5,457 nt of DNA from Desulfonatronum sp. GTDB taxonomy: Bacteria; Desulfobacterota; Desulfovibrionia; Desulfovibrionales; Desulfonatronaceae. Shown here piece by piece: positions 1 to 5,185 of the stretch. Under the pieces are notes generated by a model. The model had not been told where the DNA came from. It did no database searches and saw nothing but the letters and a program-made list of their open reading frames with translations. The first letter of the stretch is position 1. Every line of letters starts with the position of its first letter. The DNA lies in NCBI GenBank assembly GCA_007127655.1, contig SKYX01000324.1, positions 1 through 5,457 on the forward strand, in the 5' to 3' direction. Position numbers and translations under genes: made by a program.

Positions 1-1
1 C

Positions 2-289
2 CAACAAGGAGCCCAGGAAGCCCTGGACGCCCTGGAAAACGCCATCCTTTCCAAGGACAATATTCGCGCCAGCCTTGGTGCCCTGCAAAACCGCCTGGCC
101 AACACCATCACCAACCTGTCCATCCAGGCCGAAAATCTTCAGGCCGCCGAATCCCGGATTTCCGACGCGGATGTGGCCATGGAGATGACCGAGTTCGTCC
201 GCAATCAGATCATCACCCAGGCGGCGGTGGCCATGCTGGCCCAGGCCAATTCCCTGCCTCGAATGGCCATGCAGCTCATCAGCGGCTAA
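2..289 (+). CDS. Flagellin, C-terminal part (5' end outside window)
   Basis: An open frame runs from the window edge to TAA at 287-289 and encodes the last 95 residues of a flagellin, the filament subunit exported by the flagellar type III apparatus. The helical D0/D1 C-terminal signature is clear: an early stretch reading NRLANTITNLS, then NLQAAESRISDADVAMEMTE, then Q-rich helix residues (NQIITQAAVAMLAQANSLP), and a short tail ending MQLISG. The ISDADVA..MTE and QA..AMLAQAN patterns are family hallmarks and form the D0 coiled helix that packs against the N-terminal helix in the filament. The N-terminus, the variable domain and any sigma-28 or sigma-54 promoter lie outside the window, so flagellin type and copy number cannot be judged. 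It converges with rnc, 130 bp downstream. The family call is secure; a specific symbol (fliC, flaA, flaB) is not justified. Confidence 0.95.
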   Translation, partial: QQGAQEALDALENAILSKDNIRASLGALQNRLANTITNLSIQAENLQAAESRISDADVAMEMTEFVRNQIITQAAVAMLAQANSLPRMAMQLISG

Positions 290-358
290 GCACGAGCAAC
301 CGCTTGAGCCGCATCATTGGCAAGAATTGGAGTCTCCTTGACATCGGCTGACCTCCTG

Positions 359-400
359 AAAAACTTCAGCCCTCGAAACATGTGTTTCGGGGGCTGAAGT
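359..400 (-). terminator. Rho-independent terminator of rnc (possibly bidirectional)
   Basis: An 18-bp inverted repeat (363-380 with 383-400, sole non-Watson-Crick pair 373/390, a T-G) surrounds a 2-nt centre. In RNA the loop would be about 4 nt. Read on the minus strand, the right-hand stem of the hairpin runs straight into five T (A-run at 359-363 on the plus strand), so it best fits termination of rnc, whose stop lies 20 bp away. On the plus strand no T-run follows (GATGAAC), so flagellin termination here would depend on the stem alone. Confidence 0.85.
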
Positions 401-419
401 GATGAACATGGACGAGAGG

Positions 420-1109
420 TCAACCTTGGTTAAGGAATACCATGGCCTGACGGGCGGCATTCTGCTCGGCCTTTTTGACGCTACTGCCCGAACCCCGGAA
501 CCCCTCGCCAGTGGGCAATTTAAGCAGGACATGAAACGTTCGCTCGTGCTCCGGCCCTGAACTTCCCTCCAAAACATATACCGGACGGTCCCGACAATGT
601 TGCTGGGTCAACTCTTGAAGCTTTGTCTTGTGATCCTTTTCCAGGGGTAATTCCATCTGCCTGGGCCACAGTCCGACGAACCGCTCCAAAACCCACTGCT
701 TGGCCACCGCGTATCCCACATCCAGAAAAATCGCTCCAAGCAGCGCCTCAAAGGCATCGCTGAGCAGCGATTGACGCTGCCGCCCTCCCTGATTCTCTTC
801 TCCACGCCCCAGCAAGAGGACTTGGTCGATCTTCAGCTTCCGGCTCAGCCCTGCTAGAACGCCCTCGTTCACCAACATGGCCCGAAACGTTGTCAACTGC
901 CCCTCGTTGGCCTCCGGATAGCGAACATACAATTCCTCGGTAATGCACAGCTCCAGAACCGCGTCCCCCAGAAACTCCAGACGCTCGTTGCTCTGGCCTC
1001 TTCCGGGCGACTCGTTTGCATAAGAACTGTGCGTCAGGGCCTCGTTCAATAATTTGACATCTCCAAAAACATACTGAATACGCGCCTGCACCTGATCAAT
1101 GTCATCCAT
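420..1109 (-). CDS. rnc: Ribonuclease III
   Basis: Complete 229-residue RNase III, the double-strand-specific endoribonuclease that processes rRNA precursors and structured mRNAs in the cytoplasm. The N-terminal RIII domain (about residues 5-150) carries the signature NERLEFLGDAVLEL at 41-54, supplying E42, E45 and D49. The second catalytic pair D118 and E121 lies in SLLSDAFEALLGA, so all Mg2+-binding acidic residues are present. A C-terminal dsRNA-binding domain starts near DHKTKLQEL (159-167) and ends with the basic helix VKKAEQNAARQA (211-222). Length matches the family (E. coli 226). The ATG at 1107-1109 is preceded on the minus strand by a strong GGAGAGGTGA, about 4-8 nt upstream, supporting this start. 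No lepB or era neighbour is seen; the gene appears to be transcribed alone and ends at the hairpin at 359-400. Its upstream region is shared with the divergent DRTGG gene and includes a heptamer repeat. Confidence 0.97.
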   Translation of the reverse strand: MDDIDQVQARIQYVFGDVKLLNEALTHSSYANESPGRGQSNERLEFLGDAVLELCITEELYVRYPEANEGQLTTFRAMLVNEGVLAGLSRKLKIDQVLLLGRGEENQGGRQRQSLLSDAFEALLGAIFLDVGYAVAKQWVLERFVGLWPRQMELPLEKDHKTKLQELTQQHCRDRPVYVLEGSSGPEHERTFHVLLKLPTGEGFRGSGSSVKKAEQNAARQAMVFLNQG

Positions 1110-1230
1110 AATTCACCTCTCCGTCGTGAATGAAAAAAGCAGAAAATCCAACCTTCTCTATCTCCATCAACCACCCGACCTTCCTCGCCTTCGTTTTCAA
1201 GCGTTCAGTTCCAGTCCAATCCTCCACCTC

Positions 1231-1286
1231 CTGACTCCTGACTCCTGACTTCTGACTTCTGACTCCTGACTACCGACTCCTGACTT
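1231..1286. repeat. Tandem heptanucleotide array, 8 copies of CTGACTC-type unit
   Basis: Eight contiguous 7-bp units occupy exactly 56 bp: CTGACTC, CTGACTC, CTGACTT, CTGACTT, CTGACTC, CTGACTA, CCGACTC, CTGACTT. Variation is confined almost entirely to the seventh base, plus one T-to-C at the second base in unit seven. On the minus strand the unit reads GAGTCAG, so the array forms purine-rich sequence upstream of rnc, ending about 120 bp before its start. Short heptameric arrays of this sort occur in intergenic DNA of various bacteria, including cyanobacteria. Any function here, such as spacer, slippage-prone tract or protein-binding site, is not shown by the sequence. Confidence 0.95.
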
Positions 1287-1287
1287 C

Positions 1288-1307
1288 AGCTATCAAGAGC
1301 TATCAAG
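1288..1307. repeat. 10-bp perfect tandem duplication (AGCTATCAAG x2)
   Basis: AGCTATCAAG occurs twice head to tail (1288-1297 and 1298-1307), one base after the heptamer array and just before an A7 run. It is probably another replication-slippage product in the same non-coding stretch. No known regulator site is recognised. Confidence 0.9.
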
Positions 1308-1440
1308 GAAAAAAATACCCGGTCAAGTTTGGAGCCACGGCTTTGCATTCTCCAAAAGTCCGTTCATTGAGCCTTTCAAAACCTTTCGTCGAGAAGAACG
1401 CGCCTTTTATCTAGCTTGAAGGAGACTTTCTCAAAGAATA

Positions 1441-1469
1441 TTGCGATTGTTCCTGGGTAGGCGTACTGT
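1441..1469 (+). promoter_or_regulatory. Candidate sigma-70-type promoter for the DRTGG gene
   Basis: TTGCGA (1441-1446) and TACTGT (1464-1469) are separated by 17 bp. The -35 matches TTGACA at 4 of 6 positions and the -10 matches TATAAT at only 3 of 6, so this is a weak candidate. Its attraction is position: the -10 lies inside the palindrome at 1457-1477, which would then act as an operator. An alternative pair, TTGAAG (1416-1421) and TATTGC (1439-1444), also with 17-bp spacing, is equally weak. Confidence 0.22.
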
Positions 1470-1477
1470 ACGCCTAC
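1457..1477. promoter_or_regulatory. Perfect 10-bp inverted repeat around a single base (possible operator or leader hairpin)
   Basis: GTAGGCGTAC (1457-1466) is the exact reverse complement of GTACGCCTAC (1468-1477), with one T (1467) between. This is far longer than expected by chance in a few hundred bases. As DNA it resembles a binding site for a dimeric regulator; as RNA it forms a 9-bp stem with a 3-nt loop. No T-run follows on either strand, so it is not an intrinsic terminator. It lies 86 bp before the ATG at 1563. Confidence 0.6.
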
Positions 1478-1562
1478 TTCGCCGGACATCTAAAACGTCT
1501 TTCGGCATTTCGCTAGGCATCATCTTCCTACACGATTACGAACGTACGCAAGGAGGCATCCT

Positions 1563-2627
1563 ATGGTCGGTATTTATGTGGGCGCGACGTCAGGCTATTC
1601 AGGAAAAAACCTGATAGCCATGGGGCTTGGTCTCAAATTTCAAAAAGACGGCCTGAACGTCGGCTACATCAAACCTGTGGGCGCCGTACCCGTGGAAAAA
1701 GACGGCAAAATGGGAGACGAAGACGCGTTCTTTGTGCAAGACGTGCTGGGACTCAAGGAAGACCCCGAAGTCGTCACCCCCGTACTGGTCACTGAGGAGT
1801 TCAAAACCAAGGCCTTCGGCGGCCTGACCCACGACCTGATGGGCGACATCAAACGCAGCTACGAATCCGTCAGTAAGGGCAAAGACGTAACCATCGTCGC
1901 CGGCTCCGGGAGCATGTATTCCGGCAAATACTGCAATGTGGACGCCGTGGAAGTCGTCCGCACCCTGGGCATCAAATCCATCGTCATCGACCGCTGCTCC
2001 AAGGAACTGAACTACGACTACCTGGTGGTGCTCAAGGACGCCTTGGGCGAGCAATTTATCGGAACAATTCTCAACGACATTCCCGCGGACTACATGGACG
2101 AGGTCAAAAACCGACTGATGCCTTTCCTGGAACGCAGCGGCGTGAAGGTCCTCGGAATTTTGCCCCGGGATCCGCTGCTCGGCGCGGTTCAGGTGGGCGA
2201 ACTGGCCCAACGGCTCGGCGGGCGAGTGGTTACGGCCAAAGACAAGGCCGACCGCGTCGTGGAAAATTTCCTGATCGGCAGTATGCAGGTCGAAAATTTC
2301 ATGACCCACTTCCGCAAGAACAAGAACACCGCCATCATCATGGGCGGCGACCGCTCCGACGTTCAGTTGGTGGCCCTGGAAGGGGAATGCCCGTGTCTGA
2401 TCCTGACCGGAAACATCTACCCCAACGATATCATCCTGACCCGGGCCGAGGTCAAGCAAGTCCCGATCATCATCGTCCGCGACGACACCTTCACCATGTC
2501 CAAAAAGATGGACGCCATTCTCTCCCGCCTGAAACTGCGCGACATGGTCAAGATCCAGCAAGGTGCCCAGGTGGTCAACAACAATGTGGACATCCCCTAC
2601 ATCAAGGAACAGCTTGGCTTGAAATAG
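1563..2627 (+). CDS. BioD-like P-loop / DRTGG-domain protein (COG0857-type, Pta N-terminal-half homologue)
   Basis: 354 residues in two parts. Residues 1-205 look like the dethiobiotin-synthetase/CobB-type P-loop fold: a Walker-A-like loop GATSGYSGKN at 7-16 (K15 present, but N16 where Thr/Ser is usual), the IKPVG strand end at 36-40, acidic D52 and D54, a VAGSGSM loop at 112-118, GTILNDIP at 167-174 and GILPRDPLLG at 198-207. Residues from about 215 to 320 form a DRTGG domain, with GGDRSDVQL at 261-269 matching the name-giving motif loosely. The same domain pair makes up the regulatory N-terminal half of long phosphotransacetylases such as E. coli Pta, but the catalytic acyltransferase domain is absent, so phosphotransacetylase activity is not expected. 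A nucleotide- or metabolite-sensing role is an inference. No signal peptide or membrane segment is seen; likely cytosolic. The start is well supported by AAGGAGG at 1550-1556, 6 nt before ATG. It is a single-gene unit ending at the terminator at 2648-2682. Confidence 0.85.
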   Translation: MVGIYVGATSGYSGKNLIAMGLGLKFQKDGLNVGYIKPVGAVPVEKDGKMGDEDAFFVQDVLGLKEDPEVVTPVLVTEEFKTKAFGGLTHDLMGDIKRSYESVSKGKDVTIVAGSGSMYSGKYCNVDAVEVVRTLGIKSIVIDRCSKELNYDYLVVLKDALGEQFIGTILNDIPADYMDEVKNRLMPFLERSGVKVLGILPRDPLLGAVQVGELAQRLGGRVVTAKDKADRVVENFLIGSMQVENFMTHFRKNKNTAIIMGGDRSDVQLVALEGECPCLILTGNIYPNDIILTRAEVKQVPIIIVRDDTFTMSKKMDAILSRLKLRDMVKIQQGAQVVNNNVDIPYIKEQLGLK

Positions 2628-2647
2628 TTCTCCGGACCGCATCACGC

Positions 2648-2682
2648 AAAAAAGGCGTCCCGAATCGGGACGCCTTTTCTTT
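2648..2682. terminator. Bidirectional rho-independent terminator
   Basis: A perfect 13-bp stem (2650-2662 with 2666-2678) encloses a 3-nt loop AAT. The core reads GGCGTCCCG / CGGGACGCC. On the plus strand it is followed by TTTTCTTT (2675-2682, partly in the stem). On the minus strand it is followed by six T (A-run at 2648-2653). It lies 20 bp after the DRTGG gene stop and 18 bp after the rnhA stop, so one hairpin serves both convergent units. Confidence 0.95.
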
Positions 2683-2700
2683 GTCCTGGGAGCCGCGACG

Positions 2701-3174
2701 TTATCGGACGTACCCAGTGTCCTTGGGCAGATTTTTCCCTTGAGCGGCAGCACTGGCCAATCTATCGCAACATTCGTTTTCCGGATTTCCCGAATGGCCG
2801 CGAACCCAGTGAAAGCTTACGTCATGCGTCTGCAGCAAGGCATCCATGCGCAGCCAAAGGTCCTGGTTCTTGACCGCCTTCTTGTCCGCGGTCCGCCAGC
2901 CGTTGCGTTTCCACTTGGCCAGCCACCCTTTTTCAACGGCGTCATGAATGTATTTCGAATCCGTAAAGAGTTCCACTACCGACCGTTCCGGCAGAAGGCT
3001 CAAGGCCTCGATCACGGCCAGCATCTCCATCCGGTTGTTGGTGGTCAATCCGAAGCCGCCCGACAACTCCCGGCGTTCCCGGTCATCAAGCACCACCGCG
3101 CCCCATCCTCCCGGCCCAGGATTTCCAAGGCACGCGCCGTCGGTATATATTCTCGTCACTCTGTCCTCACTCAT
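2701..3174 (-). CDS. rnhA: Ribonuclease HI
   Basis: 157-residue RNase HI, the cytoplasmic endonuclease that cleaves RNA in RNA-DNA hybrids, removing R-loops and primer remnants. From the chosen start the protein begins MSEDRVTRIYTDGACLGNPG. All the family's active-site residues are present: D12 (YTDGACLGNPG), E50 (NNRMEM), D72 (FTDSKY), H127 (VRGHSG) and D137 (ENECCDRLA). The basic protrusion typical of E. coli-type enzymes is also there (GWLAKWKRNGWRT, 83-95). Length matches the family (about 155). The frame is open further upstream to 3258, but that adds 28 unconserved residues. The ATG at 3172-3174 has GAAGGAA about 7 nt upstream and fits the family N-terminus. Its start overlaps the end of the TPM-like gene by 8 bp (ATGAGTGA), implying translational coupling. 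It is the last gene of the unit before the terminator at 2648-2682. Confidence 0.97.
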   Translation of the reverse strand: MSEDRVTRIYTDGACLGNPGPGGWGAVVLDDRERRELSGGFGLTTNNRMEMLAVIEALSLLPERSVVELFTDSKYIHDAVEKGWLAKWKRNGWRTADKKAVKNQDLWLRMDALLQTHDVSFHWVRGHSGNPENECCDRLASAAAQGKNLPKDTGYVR

Positions 3175-3751
3175 TGAAGGTTCCTTCGTTGCGCACGACG
3201 CCCCGGTATGAACCGCCCCGCGGAGGGGCATCGTCCGCGCCATGAGAATATTCTCCATGTTCGTCTTCCGGGTTGCTCAGGGCGTCCCAAATCAGGCTCA
3301 ACGCCTCTCCCAGTCCGCGCTGCCAATTGCCGCTCGCCCAGTACGGGGCGAAATGGTCATCTCGCAAGTACGCGGTGAATCCCCGTCCCAGAGCCCGTTC
3401 AACGATGGGCGGCAAGACCACCTGAAAGGTCTCGCCTTCGGGATCAAGGCCAATATGGATAGTCTTGGTGTCCAGCGGTGGCCGCGTTAACCCGTCCGCT
3501 GACACCACCAGCCGCAAATCCAATCCAAAAGACGATTTCAAGGCCCGAGACAAATCGCGGACGGATTGTTTTTGCGCATCGGTCAGCATGTCGTCGCGAT
3601 CTACGACCACTTGATGCGAATCCAGCATCTCTATGGTGCGCTGGTTGTGCTTCCAAAAGAGCCAAATCACGCCCATGAACACGAAGATCATGCCCAAAGC
3701 CCGCAACAGCCCTTCCCAGGGCGCGGCATCTGGTCTTACTCCGAACGGCAT
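3167..3751 (-). CDS. TPM-domain-like protein with one N-terminal membrane segment
   Basis: 194 residues. A hydrophobic stretch at about 15-33 (LLRALGMIFVFMGVIWLFW) followed by K34/H35 looks like a single transmembrane anchor rather than a cleaved signal. Beyond it, residues 55-160 resemble the TPM (TLP18.3/Psb32/MOLO-1) fold: the helix MLTDAQKQSVRDLSRALKSS (55-74), strand DLRLVV (78-83), strand TIHIGLD (97-103), then FQVVLPPIVERALGRGF (109-125) and a late motif with YWASGNWQRGLGEALSLIWDAL (137-158). The acidic, Gly/Pro-rich tail (160-194) looks disordered. Biochemical roles of bacterial TPM proteins vary and I assign none. The ATG at 3749-3751 is preceded by TGAGG with about 7 nt spacing. It lies 66 bp downstream of the mutase gene and overlaps rnhA by 8 bp, so it is probably the middle gene of a three-gene transcript. 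The TPM call rests on pattern recognition and needs a profile search. Confidence 0.65.
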   Translation of the reverse strand: MPFGVRPDAAPWEGLLRALGMIFVFMGVIWLFWKHNQRTIEMLDSHQVVVDRDDMLTDAQKQSVRDLSRALKSSFGLDLRLVVSADGLTRPPLDTKTIHIGLDPEGETFQVVLPPIVERALGRGFTAYLRDDHFAPYWASGNWQRGLGEALSLIWDALSNPEDEHGEYSHGADDAPPRGGSYRGVVRNEGTFNE

Positions 3752-3817
3752 TTCAGGACCTCACGGCAAAAACCTTGAAACTCAAGAAGGAGGCAGCACA
3801 AGCGTCTCTCGCTCGCC

Positions 3818-5185
3818 TCATCCGCCTAACTCACGAATCCACTGCTCCAGCGGTTCTTCCACCAGGTCGCGGATTTCCTTCAACCGGGCCTCAGATTCAG
3901 CTTCAAAGCGCAAGACCAATATGGATTGGGTGTTGGAAGCGCGCAACAAACCCCAGCCGTCGGGAAAAACGATGCGCACCCCGTCCACGTCCACCACGTC
4001 GAACCGTTCCCGGAAAAAGGCCTGGGCCCGCTCCACGATTTGAAACTTGATTTCCTCGGGGCAGTCCATGCGGATTTCCGGAGTGGAGAAGATGGGCGGC
4101 CATTCATCGAGATAGCTGCTCAACGGCTTGGCCGGATTTTGGCCGATAATCTCCACCAGGCGCATCGCGGCGTACAGCGCGTCGTCGAACCCGTAATAGC
4201 GGTCCGCGAAAAACATATGTCCGCTCATTTCTCCGGCCAGAGCCGCCCCGGTCTCCTGCATCTTGGCCTTGATCAGGGAATGACCGGTCTGGCCCATGAT
4301 CGGCTTGCCGCCATGGTCAACAATATCCTGAAACATCAGGTGCGAGCATTTCACCTCGCCGATCACCGTGGCGCCGGGCTGGTCCTGGAGCACTTGGCGG
4401 GCAAAGACGGCCAGAAGGCGATCCCCATAGATCATCCGGCCCAGTTCGTCCAAGGCGCCAATGCGGTCCGCGTCGCCGTCCAGTCCGATGCCCAACTGGG
4501 CCTTGACCTCCAGAACTTTGGCTCTGAGATCATCGTTGTTCTCGTCACGGGTCGGGTCCGGATGATGATTCGGAAAATTCCCGTCCGGCTCGCAGTACAG
4601 TTCCACTACTTCTGCGCCGACCCGGCGCAGCAGTTCGGCGCAAATCGCTCCCCCGGCCCCGTTGCCTCCGTCCACCACGACCCGGACCGGTGCGGGGAGG
4701 CGGACCTGGGCGGAAAGTTCTTCCAGATACGCCGGGACCACGTCGTGCTCGGAAGCGATCCCCTGCCCGGTGATGAACTCGCCGCGGGCCATGATCTCAT
4801 AGACTTCCTGAACATCCCCGGAGTGAATCGTTCCCGCACCGGACCAGACCTTGAACCCGTTGAATTCCGGTGGATTATGACTGGCCGTGATCATCACCCC
4901 TGCCTGGCGGTTGAACTTTTTGACCGCGTAGTAAAACAGCGGCGTGGGAACCATATTGATGAACAGCACGTCCACGCCCGTGGAAAGGAGTCCTTTAATC
5001 ATCGCGGTTTGATAACCGGGAGAGCTGTGTCGGCAATCGTGACCGACAACGGCCTGATGCTGCCCTCTCTTGAGAAAAAACGTCCCGCACGCCTTCCCCA
5101 GCTCTTCCACCCATGCTTCGTCGAAATCATGATCCACGACCCCACGGATGTCGTAGGCCCGAAATATTTCCCGCTTGATCAGCAT
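3818..5185 (-). CDS. Phosphomannomutase/phosphoglucomutase (AlgC/ManB type)
   Basis: 455-residue alpha-D-phosphohexomutase of the cytosolic PMM/PGM group (P. aeruginosa AlgC 463, E. coli CpsG/ManB 456). It interconverts hexose 1- and 6-phosphates through a phosphoserine, feeding GDP-mannose and UDP-glucose routes for LPS, exopolysaccharide or glycan synthesis. The four family regions are intact. Near the start, FRAYDIRG (8-15) is diagnostic. The active-site loop is GVMITASHNPPEFNGFK (96-112) with phosphoserine S102. The Mg2+ loop GLDGDADRIG (234-243) supplies D236, D238, D240 and R241. The sugar-specificity loop GEMSGH (319-324 region) matches dual-specificity AlgC-type enzymes. The phosphate-binding loop RASNTQ lies at 415-420. 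The ATG at 5183-5185 follows GAGGAG (5194-5199 on the complement) at 8 nt. It is the first gene of the unit, with TPM-like and rnhA genes downstream. Mannose versus glucose preference cannot be settled from sequence, so no symbol is assigned. Confidence 0.95.
   Translation of the reverse strand: MLIKREIFRAYDIRGVVDHDFDEAWVEELGKACGTFFLKRGQHQAVVGHDCRHSSPGYQTAMIKGLLSTGVDVLFINMVPTPLFYYAVKKFNRQAGVMITASHNPPEFNGFKVWSGAGTIHSGDVQEVYEIMARGEFITGQGIASEHDVVPAYLEELSAQVRLPAPVRVVVDGGNGAGGAICAELLRRVGAEVVELYCEPDGNFPNHHPDPTRDENNDDLRAKVLEVKAQLGIGLDGDADRIGALDELGRMIYGDRLLAVFARQVLQDQPGATVIGEVKCSHLMFQDIVDHGGKPIMGQTGHSLIKAKMQETGAALAGEMSGHMFFADRYYGFDDALYAAMRLVEIIGQNPAKPLSSYLDEWPPIFSTPEIRMDCPEEIKFQIVERAQAFFRERFDVVDVDGVRIVFPDGWGLLRASNTQSILVLRFEAESEARLKEIRDLVEEPLEQWIRELGG

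Larger units (their letters stand above)
1110..1562. other. Divergent intergenic region between rnc and the DRTGG gene
   Basis: This 453-bp stretch contains no credible gene; the open frames are short and lack ribosome binding sites. Near rnc it is pyrimidine-rich on the plus strand. It then holds the heptamer array (1231-1286), a 10-bp tandem duplication (1288-1307), a weak 7-bp hairpin (TTTGGAG at 1328-1334 with CTCCAAA at 1350-1356), the palindrome at 1457-1477, and the ribosome binding site of the plus-strand gene. Promoters for both divergent genes should lie here, but no strong consensus pair is visible for rnc. Confidence 0.8.

Noticed and set aside
1130..1234. Short plus-strand ORF of 34 codons starting MKKAENPTF
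   Set aside because: There is no Shine-Dalgarno before the ATG, it overlaps the rnc leader on the opposite strand, and its stop lies in the first heptamer unit; nothing suggests coding.
1231..1286. Heptamer array considered as a CRISPR array or replication iterons
   Set aside because: Units are contiguous 7-mers without spacers, and there is no cas gene, DnaA box cluster or replication gene nearby.
1599..2753. A 384-codon minus-strand open frame opposite the DRTGG gene
   Set aside because: Its composition (many H, D, V, Q, F) is typical of an antisense reading of GC-rich coding DNA. It would also run through the bidirectional terminator and overlap rnhA.
3790..3819. Possible hairpin between the mutase and TPM-like genes (GAGGC at 3790-3794 with GCCTC at 3815-3819, inner stem 3800-3804/3810-3814)
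   Set aside because: The stems are only 5 bp, with an asymmetric internal loop and a wobble pair. There is no T-run, and it overlaps the mutase stop codon, so it is not convincing as terminator or attenuator.
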